Notes: a model not told the origin generated them from the letters alone. A DNA stretch of 54,527 nucleotides from an uncultured Bacilli bacterium (GCA_947623825.1 CANQHQ010000005.1:1-54527); one strand, 5' to 3'. Counted from the stretch's first letter, positions 27,475 through 36,482 are shown. A program made the numbers and translations.

Positions 27475-28524
27475 ATGGAGAAAAAGGGTTGGAATTTGGA
27501 TTATTTATCTAAAAAAATAGAAAAGTGTAGGGAAGAACCTTCTTCTTTGGAAGATTTGGAAGTGTATCAATTACTATTATGTACTTTGTTGTTTCAAGAG
27601 GGAGAAGTAGAGGAAGAAGAAGTGGATCTTTCTTCTTCGTTAGAATTGTTATCTGGTTTATCGAATCCTTACCATTATTCTTCTTCGGTCCAAAGAAATT
27701 GTTCTTCTATCGCTAGGCAAATGCTTGGTTTTGATGGTATTTCTCCTTCTTCTTGTTCTTCTAAGATTTCTCATGAAGAAGCGCTTTCTCTCGTTGGAGA
27801 TTTTATTCAATCAGAGTTTGGTGTTTCTCATTTGAAAGTCTATCAAGAATTCTTTCTCCATCGTTCAGAATACGTGTTGTTTGACCGAATCAGCGATCTT
27901 TCTGCGGTTACCATTACCAAGGAAGGAGAACGTTTTATTCAAATTCGTGATACACGAGATGTCGATATGGTTTCTAAGATTGCTCATGAAGCAGGGCATG
28001 TCTATCGATCATGGATTTATTCCTATCCCGAAAAAGAACATATCTTAGGAGAATTTGAATCTTTTAGTTACGAACTTCGTCTTCTTCAATGGATGATGAA
28101 ACAACACCTTTATGAAGAGGATGCGACCAATTGTTTTCTTCAGAGTATGCGACTTTTGGAAAATCTTACCATTCTTTCTTACTTGGATCGTTGTTATCAT
28201 TTTCATTTGATGAAATCTCCTTCTAAATTGGAAGAAAGAGTTCAACAATTAGGATTACTTTCGCGAACGAAAGAATCTTCTCTTTCTAGTTTGTTAGATT
28301 ATCTTTATTCTGTTCTTCAAATGAATCATCCAACGTATCTTTATTCCTATCTTGCAGTCCTTCAACAGTGGGATGTTCCTTCGTATTTAGAAAATTATGA
28401 ATGGATTGTGAGAAATCTAGATAAAAAGAAGCCTTCTTCCATTTTACAAAAAGTTTGTCGAGATCCCATTACGAATTTAACTTCTTATGAAAAGAAAAGA
28501 AAAATCCTCATGAAAAATGGATGA
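27475..28524 (+). CDS. HEAGH-motif metallopeptidase-like protein (M3/oligoendopeptidase-like)
   Basis: A 349-aa soluble protein. KIAHEAGHVYRSW (about residues 176-188) is a gluzincin zinc site, and GEFESFSYE about 25 residues later matches the downstream Glu region of M3 peptidases (oligoendopeptidase F type). The protein is shorter than typical 560-600-aa oligoendopeptidases, so it is a compact or divergent member; the substrate is unknown. The start at 27475 has GAGGTG six bases upstream. Confidence 0.72.
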   Translation: MEKKGWNLDYLSKKIEKCREEPSSLEDLEVYQLLLCTLLFQEGEVEEEEVDLSSSLELLSGLSNPYHYSSSVQRNCSSIARQMLGFDGISPSSCSSKISHEEALSLVGDFIQSEFGVSHLKVYQEFFLHRSEYVLFDRISDLSAVTITKEGERFIQIRDTRDVDMVSKIAHEAGHVYRSWIYSYPEKEHILGEFESFSYELRLLQWMMKQHLYEEDATNCFLQSMRLLENLTILSYLDRCYHFHLMKSPSKLEERVQQLGLLSRTKESSLSSLLDYLYSVLQMNHPTYLYSYLAVLQQWDVPSYLENYEWIVRNLDKKKPSSILQKVCRDPITNLTSYEKKRKILMKNG

Positions 28525-28540
28525 TTTTTCTTTTTTTTTG
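28498..28540 (+). terminator. intrinsic terminator after the peptidase
   Basis: GAAAAATC pairs with GATTTTTC across the stop codon, followed by nine T residues. Confidence 0.65.
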
Positions 28541-28710
28541 TAAAACTTTCCGATAGTCTGGAAGTTTAGTAGAACTTTCGTTGTTTTTTAATAAAACATA
28601 GAAGAAAAGTGTTTTATACTGCACATAGGCTAGAAACAGAAAAAGGGGCAAAAATAGAGAAGTATATGAATAATTCGTACAGATTCTGAAAGAATTTGCG
28701 GCTAAAATTG

Positions 28711-28739
28711 TTGACTTTTCAAGTGGGGGGGGGTATACT
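28711..28739 (+). promoter_or_regulatory. putative phase-variable promoter of the pilus operon (9-G spacer tract)
   Basis: TTGACT (28711-28716) and TATACT (28734-28739) are exactly 17 bases apart. The nine spacer bases next to the -10 are all G (28725-28733). It lies about 20 bases before the first pilus gene. It shares TTGACTTTTC, the G run and TATACT with the promoter at 46243. Confidence 0.85.
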
Positions 28740-28760
28740 GAAAATAGGCGGGTGATCACA

Positions 28761-30875
28761 GTGGCAAGGAAAAAGAAAAGATGGATTGTATGCATTTCTG
28801 TTTTCCTTTTTGCAATCATGGCTATCCTTCTTGCTAACTTAGGCTCTTCTCTTTCTGTAGATGAACTAGACGAAGGCGCTCGTGTGATGGAAGATAGCGA
28901 ACTCATTTATTATTTAAATGTTAGTTATGATGGTAAAGATAAAGGGGCAATAGTCTCGAGTGAGAATGCGACTGCGGATGTTCGAAGCGATTATATTTAT
29001 GTAGAAGATAAGATACCAGATGGACTTATATTTGAAGATTTTGTTAAAACGGATGATGGAACGATTGGGGCAGTACAAAGAAGTAATCCTGATAAAACTT
29101 GTAGCGGACATGTCGTCGATGGAACAACAGGCTTGCATTATGATGATAAAACCAATACGGTTTCTTTTAAAATTAAAAATTTACAAGCCGGATGCCAGAT
29201 TACTGTGGGAATTAAAACCAAAACACCAAAATTAAATGGAAAGCCACGATTGGATTTTTATAATACGGCTTTTGGACGAGAAAATGATTTTTCAATCGGT
29301 TCGAATACGGTACACGTCTTTTTAGGAAACGAAAATCAACAACTTTATAAAGTAAAGTATCAATATACAGGAACGGATATTCCAAAGAATGCACCAACTT
29401 TGCCAGCAGATAGTGAATATGCCGCAGGTGTCAGTGTCGGTGTGATTGCGGATGTCGATGTGGCGGGTTATACGTTTAGTGGTTGGCAAGCCACGACGGA
29501 AAGTGGTGTCACTATTACTGATGGAAAATTTACAATGCCTTCGAAAGATGTAACCATTGTAGGTAGTTTTACTAAAAATCAAACCCATTCGGTCACCTAT
29601 ATAATTGAAGGAAGTGACAAACCGAGTGGATATCAACCACCGAAACAGAAAAATTATGAGGTAGGAGAAGATGTCCTTCTTGATTCTTTGAAAAAAGGTG
29701 ATGAGATTGATGGATATCGTTTTAAAGGTTGGACGGTAAAGACTCCACAAGTTCAAGTGGAAACAGTCGATGAAGGACAAGCTTTCACGATGCCAGGACA
29801 GAATGTAGAAATTGTCGGTAGTTTTGAACTTATTCAATACAAGGTCACTTATCAATTCCAAGGTTCTGTGAAACCACCAGATGCTGACTCATTATTACCA
29901 GAAGAAAAATCTTATGTTCCAGGGGCGACTGTTACGACCGCAAAAGATCCAGTTTCTACAGGATACCGTTTCTTAGGCTGGTATAAGGCTTCTACCTTTA
30001 TTATGCCGAGTGAAGACGTCGTTATTTATGGAGAATGGATGAAAGAAGCAGGTACGTTCCAACCAACGATTACGAAGAAAATTGATGGCGACAACAAAAA
30101 ATATTATCATGATGGGGACGTTGTAACCTTTACGATTACTGTTACTAATCCTTCTAATTTGACTTTGACCAACGTCATGATTCAGGAACAGATGCCAGGA
30201 ACGAAGTTTATCAATGGTAATGGTTCTTACACTGTGTTAAATGATACGATGGTAGAAATTCCAACGATGGCTCCAAGTCAAGCCATTGATGTTAAGGCAC
30301 AATATACAGTTGGAAAGGAACCGGTTGCACACTTTACCAATCAGGTAGAGTTAACAGGAGCTTTGGCTTCAAATGATTATCATTTGGATACTTCGAAAAC
30401 GTATCAAGCAACGGTTGAATTTGATGTTTCGAATTTGAGTTTAGATGTGCACCCGAAAGGGGAAGAAATGGAAGATTTAAAGGGTGTTACCTTCGATTTA
30501 TGCGAGGATGCTACTTGCTCTAGTGTATTGCAAAACGGTTTAAGTTTTAAAGATTTAGAGCCGGGAAAGACGTATTATTTGAAACAAAAGAGAGCGGCAA
30601 CAGGACATACACTCGTAAAAGAATCTATTCAAGTTACAGTCGATGAAAATGGTCATTTTACAGTAGACGGCTATGATTCAAAACAAGATGGTGGTCATGC
30701 GGAATTTGATGTGATTAATCCAAAGATTAATATTTTACCTGAAACAGGTGGTATGGGATTAATTCCATTCCTTGTTGGAGGACTAGTTCTTATGATTGGA
30801 AGTGCGAGTGGATATGTTTATTTTACGAAGAAGAAAAATGGAGGGAAAAAGAATGGTAAAAAAACGAAAAAATAG
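28761..30875 (+). CDS. LPETG-anchored pilus adhesin/accessory pilin with SHIRT-like repeats
   Basis: A 704-aa surface protein. Signal segment (about 7-28), a 170-residue N-terminal domain, then three repeats of about 75 residues (about 193-425) ending in GKFTMPSKDVTIVGSF-type motifs, resembling streptococcal SHIRT/InlB-type modules. A DUF11-like domain follows (about 430-540, VVTFTITVTNPSNLTLTNV), then a SpaA-like domain (about 545-665, with FKDLEPGKTYYLKQ). The sorting signal is LPETGG, a hydrophobic helix and a Lys-rich tail. The GTG at 28761 is chosen because GGGTGATC, complementary to the 16S rRNA end, precedes it; GTG 28752 overlaps that site. First gene of the pilus operon. Confidence 0.83.
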   Translation: MARKKKRWIVCISVFLFAIMAILLANLGSSLSVDELDEGARVMEDSELIYYLNVSYDGKDKGAIVSSENATADVRSDYIYVEDKIPDGLIFEDFVKTDDGTIGAVQRSNPDKTCSGHVVDGTTGLHYDDKTNTVSFKIKNLQAGCQITVGIKTKTPKLNGKPRLDFYNTAFGRENDFSIGSNTVHVFLGNENQQLYKVKYQYTGTDIPKNAPTLPADSEYAAGVSVGVIADVDVAGYTFSGWQATTESGVTITDGKFTMPSKDVTIVGSFTKNQTHSVTYIIEGSDKPSGYQPPKQKNYEVGEDVLLDSLKKGDEIDGYRFKGWTVKTPQVQVETVDEGQAFTMPGQNVEIVGSFELIQYKVTYQFQGSVKPPDADSLLPEEKSYVPGATVTTAKDPVSTGYRFLGWYKASTFIMPSEDVVIYGEWMKEAGTFQPTITKKIDGDNKKYYHDGDVVTFTITVTNPSNLTLTNVMIQEQMPGTKFINGNGSYTVLNDTMVEIPTMAPSQAIDVKAQYTVGKEPVAHFTNQVELTGALASNDYHLDTSKTYQATVEFDVSNLSLDVHPKGEEMEDLKGVTFDLCEDATCSSVLQNGLSFKDLEPGKTYYLKQKRAATGHTLVKESIQVTVDENGHFTVDGYDSKQDGGHAEFDVINPKINILPETGGMGLIPFLVGGLVLMIGSASGYVYFTKKKNGGKKNGKKTKK

Positions 30876-31551
30876 TTTGATACTGGGACTATTTCTGCTT
30901 CTCTTATTGTTTCCCTCTGTTCCTGTCCGAGCGGCAGGAATTGATACCGATCAATTAGGTATCTTAGAAGTAAAATGTGTCTATGATAAACTGCCTTTGG
31001 TCGGGGTCAAGGTTTCTCTTTACAAAGTGGCGGTTGTCGATGCGAGAGGGTTTTATAATTTCATCGCAAGGTATTTCTCTTTTACAGAAGATTTAAATCA
31101 TCTTTCTTCTTCCCAATCCAGAGAATTAGCAAAAAAACTTTCAGATTATATAATTGAGAACGAAATCGAACCGGATATGCAGGGAGAAGCAGATCAGTAC
31201 GGAGATTACAAATTTGAAGATATAGAGACGGGATTGTATTTGATACAAGTCGATGAATATGAAAAAGAAAATCGTAGTTATTCTATGGCACCGATTTTGA
31301 TTTCTATGCCGATGGAGGATCCGAAAGGTGGATACGATTACGATGTGATTGTCGAATCAAAAATAGAGATGGTCGATCACAATCCGAGCCATCCTACTGA
31401 TGATAACACAACGGAATCACCAAGTACCTATGATGAGATTTATGGATACGTAGCAATTCTTGTTATCTCATCGTTGTTACTTGTTGGAGCCGGTTTGTTA
31501 TATATATTACTAAAAAAGAAAGGGAGTAATAAAAATGAAAAAAATAGTTAA
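30853..31551 (+). CDS. minor pilin-like membrane-anchored protein
   Basis: A 232-aa protein with a signal peptide ending near VRAAG (about 27) and one pilin-type domain (LGILEVKCVYDKLPLVGVKV, later GDYKFEDIETGLYLIQVD, the E-box-like region). A C-terminal hydrophobic helix with a Lys tail follows, but I see no LPxTG; the nearest sequence is SPSTYDE. It may be a basal pilin held by its helix or by a divergent signal. GGAGGG precedes the ATG, and the start overlaps the previous gene by 23 bases, so the two are translationally coupled. Confidence 0.78.
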   Translation: MVKKRKNSLILGLFLLLLLFPSVPVRAAGIDTDQLGILEVKCVYDKLPLVGVKVSLYKVAVVDARGFYNFIARYFSFTEDLNHLSSSQSRELAKKLSDYIIENEIEPDMQGEADQYGDYKFEDIETGLYLIQVDEYEKENRSYSMAPILISMPMEDPKGGYDYDVIVESKIEMVDHNPSHPTDDNTTESPSTYDEIYGYVAILVISSLLLVGAGLLYILLKKKGSNKNEKNS

Positions 31552-33145
31552 AAGAATGTTAGCTGTATTAATGATTGCTGTTACTTTTATGGGATTTACT
31601 GTTAATGCTGTCGAGATTACAACTAATGGTCAAGTTGGTACTGTAGATACTTCTAGTAAACTTGTTACGGCCCAAGCGACATTGACAGTTTCAAATGTTC
31701 AAAGTAGCGAGAAATTTAGTGCCTATAAAATATTAGATGTATTTTATAATGAAGGGAACAATACCATCACATATGAATTTACTAAGGATTTTGACAGTTT
31801 TAGAACGAGTAGCCAAACGTATTCAAGTTTGTCAGTAGACCAGTATTTGGCATTGTCTGGTACTTCTATTGAAACTCCAAACTCTTCAAAACGGGAAGGG
31901 GAACTTGATAAACTTGCAAGTGAATATGCAGCATATGTAAAAAAGAGTGGTAGCTCTGTTCAATCAGGAGTAGCTCTAAATACATCTGGAGATAGTGCTA
32001 CGGCTACTGTTGCTGCTGGTGCTTATCTTATTCTTCCGACGGCGACTACTCGTGTGTTCGGTGTTATGGTAGGAAATGTAACTCCTGCTCGTGGAGATGA
32101 TGGAGAGTGGAAAATTGAAGGAACATCGATTGTGGCAAAAGCTACTGCCCCTACTGTAAAGAAGACAGTGGGAGATGATGTGTCTTCGACAAAAAGTTAT
32201 AGTTATGGTGAGACCATTACATATAACATTGAAGTGACTGTTCCTGCTTATCCGACAGACGCATTAAACAAAAAATTTGTATTAACTGATACTATGAGTG
32301 AGTATCTAGTTTTTTCAGGATTTGATAATATGGTAATGTTGGACGGAGGAACTTCATTATCTATCACTCACTCAGACGAGAAAAATGCAACTGTTTCTAC
32401 TTCTGATAAGAAGGAAGTAGCGAAAATAGTTATAGATGATGAAAAACATACGATGACGATTGATTTTACTATTGATAACATTACATCTAATAAAATAAGT
32501 ATTTCGTATGATACTACGTTAAGTAATCAAGCCCCTTTAGGAACAAAAACACCAATTACTAACAGTGTTGTTTTAAAGTATTCGAATGATCCATATATTC
32601 AGCCTGGAGAAGGACCTGATCCTACTCCAGATCCAGGTACAACGGAAACAAAGCCAGACGAAGATGAGGGTGGAAAAACGACAGTTACCACTTATGGAAT
32701 TAAGTTAATTAAGTACGATTCGAAAGATACTAGTACTGATAAAAAAACAAACGTATTGAAAGGTGCTGGATTCAAACTTTGTTCTACTCAAGATTGTGAA
32801 TCTCCATTGGCAACAAACACTACCGATGATCAGGGTGTGATTGAGTTCAAAGGTATTAAGGCTGGAACGTATTATTTAATAGAAACAAAAGCTCCAACAG
32901 GATATTCGCTTATAAAAAATCCAATTGTAGTCCAGGTTAATGAAAATACCCAGGAAAGTACCGCAAAATATGATTCTGAAAGCGGTATGGTAGAAGTTTT
33001 GGTATCTAACACATTGGTTGGTTCTCTTCCAGTTACTGGTGGTGCTGGTACTATACTATTTACAGTTTCAGGTGCAATTATTATGATTGGTGCTATCTGG
33101 TTTATCTTCATTTATAAAAAGAAAAATAAAGAAGCGCAATCATAA
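31535..33145 (+). CDS. backbone pilin (SpaA/FctA-like, LPVTG)
   Basis: A 536-aa secreted protein. A signal peptide ends near VNAVE (about 26). Domain 1 (about 30-205) is followed by a fimbrial isopeptide-forming D2-like domain (about 207-345, TVKKTVGDDV, SYGETITYNIEVTVP, FVLTDTMSEYL). A Pro/Asp/Glu spacer leads to a C-terminal SpaA-like domain with an intact E box (GTYYLIETKAPTGY). The sorting signal is LPVTGG, a hydrophobic helix and KKKNKEAQS. Class C sortases join such subunits covalently into pili. AGGGAG precedes the ATG and the start overlaps the minor pilin by 17 bases. Confidence 0.88.
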   Translation: MKKIVKRMLAVLMIAVTFMGFTVNAVEITTNGQVGTVDTSSKLVTAQATLTVSNVQSSEKFSAYKILDVFYNEGNNTITYEFTKDFDSFRTSSQTYSSLSVDQYLALSGTSIETPNSSKREGELDKLASEYAAYVKKSGSSVQSGVALNTSGDSATATVAAGAYLILPTATTRVFGVMVGNVTPARGDDGEWKIEGTSIVAKATAPTVKKTVGDDVSSTKSYSYGETITYNIEVTVPAYPTDALNKKFVLTDTMSEYLVFSGFDNMVMLDGGTSLSITHSDEKNATVSTSDKKEVAKIVIDDEKHTMTIDFTIDNITSNKISISYDTTLSNQAPLGTKTPITNSVVLKYSNDPYIQPGEGPDPTPDPGTTETKPDEDEGGKTTVTTYGIKLIKYDSKDTSTDKKTNVLKGAGFKLCSTQDCESPLATNTTDDQGVIEFKGIKAGTYYLIETKAPTGYSLIKNPIVVQVNENTQESTAKYDSESGMVEVLVSNTLVGSLPVTGGAGTILFTVSGAIIMIGAIWFIFIYKKKNKEAQS

Positions 33146-33150
33146 GTTCG

Positions 33151-34047
33151 ATGCTTAAAAAGTTAAAAAGAAATTTACCTCTTGTACTTTTTATTGTATT
33201 GTTTGTGACAGGATTCCTTGTGATGGCATATCCTGTCATCAGCAATGCAGTAAGCGAAGTTCGATATGATGAAACCATTAAAGACTATGAGAATACCGTT
33301 AAGAAAAAGAGTAATGAAGAATATGAATACATGTTTCATGAAGCAGAAGAGTATAACAAAAATTTAACGCATTCTACTGTAGCTGATGTGTTTTCGGATC
33401 CAAACTTTGTGAATTCAGAGGAATATTTGGATATATTGAAACTCGATGATCATGGTACAATTGGGTATCTTTCTATACCTAAGATTGATGTGAAAATTCC
33501 AATCTATCATGGTACAAGTGCTGAAGTTCTTCAAAAGGGTGTTGGTCATCTAGAGGGAAGTTCTTTTCCAGTAGGGGGAGAGACGACACATGCGATTCTT
33601 TCTGCTCATAGGGGATTGCCTTCCGCTCGACTTTTCACTGATTTAGATAAAATGGAAGAAGGAGACTTTTTCTACATCTATGTATTAGATCGTGTTTTTA
33701 CTTATCAAGTGGATCAAATTATGGTGATTGAACCTGATAATACAGAACCTTTAGGATTAAAAGAAGGACAAGATTACGTTACCTTGATAACTTGTACTCC
33801 TTATGGAGTGAATACCCATCGATTATTGGTTCGTGGAACTCGTGTCGTTCCTGAAGAGGAAGAACATAGTCCGGTGGTGGTAGAGGAAACTCCAAAGGTG
33901 ATGAGTACTTTCTACATCTTATTGTATGTGGGAATTGGAATTGGAATTCTTGTCTTAGTGATTACAATCCTAATTGTTTTGAAAATGAAGAAGAACAAAG
34001 AAAAGCATTTGAAAACGGATCATGTAGAGCATATAGAAAAGATTTAA
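33151..34047 (+). CDS. class C (pilus) sortase
   Basis: A 298-aa membrane enzyme that polymerises pilins. N-terminal helix (about 10-30), a coiled region, the lid with a DPN motif (VFSDPNFV) covering the active site, His in LSAHRGLPSARLF, Cys in TLITCTPYGVNTHRLLVRG and the catalytic Arg within the same motif. A second C-terminal helix (about 250-273) is typical of class C. It starts five bases after the backbone pilin stop, with weak ribosome-site evidence, so translational coupling is likely. Confidence 0.93.
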   Translation: MLKKLKRNLPLVLFIVLFVTGFLVMAYPVISNAVSEVRYDETIKDYENTVKKKSNEEYEYMFHEAEEYNKNLTHSTVADVFSDPNFVNSEEYLDILKLDDHGTIGYLSIPKIDVKIPIYHGTSAEVLQKGVGHLEGSSFPVGGETTHAILSAHRGLPSARLFTDLDKMEEGDFFYIYVLDRVFTYQVDQIMVIEPDNTEPLGLKEGQDYVTLITCTPYGVNTHRLLVRGTRVVPEEEEHSPVVVEETPKVMSTFYILLYVGIGIGILVLVITILIVLKMKKNKEKHLKTDHVEHIEKI

Positions 34048-34067
34048 GAGTTCTTAAATCTTTTTCT
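34037..34067 (+). terminator. terminator within the pilus cluster
   Basis: AAAGATTTAAGA and TCTTAAATCTTT form a perfect 12-bp stem around GT, followed by T residues. It spans the end of the class C sortase gene and would separate it, at least partly, from the class B sortase. Confidence 0.75.
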
Positions 34068-34086
34068 TTCTATGGAGGGATGCGAT

Positions 34087-34863
34087 TTGAAAAAGGGGTT
34101 ATTGCTTCTTTTAGTACTATTCGGTTTGCTTGGGGTAGGATATTCGAGTTATCACATTGTCGGTTGGATGCAGGACAATGAGAAAACCCATGAGCAAATT
34201 GAAAAAATACAAGAGATAGTGGAAGTCAAAGAAAAAGAGGATACTGCTTCGACGGTTGTGGTTAGTGAAAGTCCTTATACGGAAGAAAAATTCATTGATG
34301 TCGATTTTGATTCTTTGTATTCTATTAATTCTGAAGTGGCAGGGTGGATTCAAGTGAAAGGAACGAATATCAATTATCCTTTTGCTCAACACTCTGACAA
34401 TCGTTACTATTTGAAACATTCTTTTTATCCTGGTTCGAATAGTGCGGGATGGGTGTTTCTAGATTATCGAAATTCTTTGACAGAATTAAGTCGAAATACG
34501 ATTATTTATGCCCATGGAAGAGTCGATGGAACGATGTTTGGAACGTTAAAGGATACGATGAGTGAATCTTGGCTTTCTCATCCAGAGAATTACGTCATTA
34601 AAGTGTCTACGCCTTTTCAAAATTATCTCTTTGAAGTATTTAGTATTTATCATATCCCTACAACCAGTGATTACTTATACATTGATTTTAGTAGTAATCA
34701 AAGTTATTTAAACTTTTTACAAAAAATTCAAGGACGTAGCGTTCATTCTTTTGATACGGAAGTAGGTGTGACAGATAAGATTCTTACTTTATCTACTTGT
34801 TATAACGATCAGGAGAAAATGGTGTTACATGCCAAATTAATTAAAACGGAAAAGAGATATTAG
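34087..34863 (+). CDS. class B-type sortase with Lys in place of the catalytic Arg
   Basis: A 258-aa membrane-anchored transpeptidase (helix about 3-22). Class B features: NSEVAGWIQVKGTNINYPF, YYLKHSF, AGWVFLDYRN, catalytic His in IYAHGRVDGTMFG, and Cys in LTLSTCYN. In class B enzymes an Arg follows in an R-x-V-V-x-A-K-L context; here the corresponding text is KMVLHAKL (AAA codon), so the conserved Arg appears to be Lys. The TTG at 34087 is chosen because GGAGGG is seven bases upstream; the ATG at 34072 overlaps that site. It may attach NPxTG proteins such as the one at 14060 (inference). Confidence 0.85.
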   Translation: MKKGLLLLLVLFGLLGVGYSSYHIVGWMQDNEKTHEQIEKIQEIVEVKEKEDTASTVVVSESPYTEEKFIDVDFDSLYSINSEVAGWIQVKGTNINYPFAQHSDNRYYLKHSFYPGSNSAGWVFLDYRNSLTELSRNTIIYAHGRVDGTMFGTLKDTMSESWLSHPENYVIKVSTPFQNYLFEVFSIYHIPTTSDYLYIDFSSNQSYLNFLQKIQGRSVHSFDTEVGVTDKILTLSTCYNDQEKMVLHAKLIKTEKRY

Positions 34864-34876
34864 TCTCTTTTCTTTT
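34849..34876 (+). terminator. terminator after the class B sortase
   Basis: GAAAAGAGA pairs with TCTCTTTTC and is followed by TTTT; the hairpin spans the stop codon. Confidence 0.7.
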
Positions 34877-34930
34877 GACTTTTTCTATAGAAAGGGATAC
34901 AATTACTTATAGATAGAATCGAGGGATGAT

Positions 34931-36382
34931 ATGAATAAGACTGTTTTATTTTTGATTAATGGTTTAGGTATTGAGCACGGGGATTCTTGTGATATTTATA
35001 GTAAAGAAGTGATGCCTGTGATGGATGATGCGGCGATTCATGAATGTTTTTCACAAATTGAATCCAAAGCAGTAGACTATACGACAGGATATCAAATCTT
35101 TTCGACGGGAAGTGTCGATGCGTTGGCGTTTCCTTTTATCGATAAAGTGGTCGATGATAACTTGTGGGGACAGAATCCTGTTTTTCAAAAATTGATGAGT
35201 TCTCTTCAAGCAGAAGGATCGGGAAAACTTCATATTTTGTGTTTTTTGGATAGTCCAAGAATTAGTGATCATTTAAAGAATTTTGTATCGTCTTTGAATA
35301 TTCCGAATAAGCAAGTATTTATTCACCCAATTATGACGAATCCGACGATTGATTCCTATAAAGCCATTGCCAAGACTCTTAGTAAAATCACTTATGAGTC
35401 TCCATCGAACGTAAAAATCGGAATGGTATTTGGTAAAAATATTTTGGATCCTTCGGCGCATTTGAATGAATTCAATGATTTAGGACGGATGTTTTTCCGT
35501 GGAAGTGGAGAAAAATGGACAGATAGTCAACAAAAGATTGATTCGTTGATTTCTTTTAATACGTTGCCGAATGAAGCCAAAGTATTCTGTGTGAACGATC
35601 AGTTTGGACTTCAATCGAACGATACGATTTTCTTCTATAACTATGATGGAGTGGATTGTTCCAAGTTTGTAGAGACTTTGATGAATCCTCCGATGTTTTT
35701 CAATAGTCAAGTACAAGCGGGAAGTCTTCATTTTTACTCGTTGTTTCCTCTATTAAATACTCCTAATGTCGAAAAATTATATGATAATGTCACTTCGGAA
35801 TTTTCGATGGCAAAGGCATTAAAACAGTACGGAATTAAGGCTTTGATTTTGGTAGATCAAGCAAATTTAGGTACGACGAATTTCATGGTCAATGGGTTAT
35901 CTTCTAGTAATGAGGGAGTCGTGGATTATGCGCTTACGGATTCTGGTATTTTGTTTCAGAAGGAGCAGATGCAGGCGATTCTAGCAAATCCTCAGTATTC
36001 TTTGATTGTGATCAATCATCGCATCGATCAATATACCGATGAAGCATCGATGAAACAGGCGATGAAGCAGATTGACGATAACTTGGCAATGATGAAAGAA
36101 TTGTGTGCAGACAAGTACAGTTTGGTGGTTTCTTCCTTATTTGGAATTAAAAGAGAAATTATGTTGGAGAAAGGAGTTTCCGCTACAGTTGATTTTTCTA
36201 CCATGTTACCAGTTATCATTATTGATTCAAAAATTGATAAAGCGAAGATTATGATGGGTAGAGGTTCTTTATATTCTTTACTTGGTACGGTTGTGAAACT
36301 CGTGAATCCGGATGCTAAAGTGGATTCTTTAATCAAACCGAAAAAGAAGAGTTTCTTACATTCTCTTCTCTATAAAAATTAA
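34931..36382 (+). CDS. degenerate phosphoglycerate-mutase-like (GpmI-fold) pseudoenzyme
   Basis: A 483-aa soluble protein whose layout follows cofactor-independent phosphoglycerate mutase: MNKTVLFLINGLGI matches the opening LDGxG, then LHILCFLDSPRISDHLKNFV, VFIHPIMTNPTIDSYKAIAK, IGMVFGKNILDP, EKWTDSQQKID, and a C-terminal half with LIVINHRIDQYTD and LVVSSLFG. Every catalytic hallmark is lost: LDG is ING, the NSEVGH serine motif is absent, DMVGHTG is RIDQYTD and ADHGN is SSLFG. The alkaline-phosphatase-superfamily metal site should therefore be gone. The role is unknown. GAGGG precedes the ATG; it is monocistronic. Confidence 0.7.
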   Translation: MNKTVLFLINGLGIEHGDSCDIYSKEVMPVMDDAAIHECFSQIESKAVDYTTGYQIFSTGSVDALAFPFIDKVVDDNLWGQNPVFQKLMSSLQAEGSGKLHILCFLDSPRISDHLKNFVSSLNIPNKQVFIHPIMTNPTIDSYKAIAKTLSKITYESPSNVKIGMVFGKNILDPSAHLNEFNDLGRMFFRGSGEKWTDSQQKIDSLISFNTLPNEAKVFCVNDQFGLQSNDTIFFYNYDGVDCSKFVETLMNPPMFFNSQVQAGSLHFYSLFPLLNTPNVEKLYDNVTSEFSMAKALKQYGIKALILVDQANLGTTNFMVNGLSSSNEGVVDYALTDSGILFQKEQMQAILANPQYSLIVINHRIDQYTDEASMKQAMKQIDDNLAMMKELCADKYSLVVSSLFGIKREIMLEKGVSATVDFSTMLPVIIIDSKIDKAKIMMGRGSLYSLLGTVVKLVNPDAKVDSLIKPKKKSFLHSLLYKN

Positions 36383-36389
36383 ATGGTTG

Positions 36390-36417
36390 TTAGCGATAGG
36401 AAACTATCGCTTTTTTC
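36390..36417 (+). terminator. terminator after the GpmI-like gene
   Basis: AGCGATAG-GAAA-CTATCGCT followed by five T residues; a GNRA tetraloop caps an 8-bp stem. Confidence 0.85.
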
Positions 36418-36482
36418 TTTTCTCTAGATAAAAAAACAGACTCTTTTTTGATGATGGCATAAATTACAATGGGTGATGAAAT

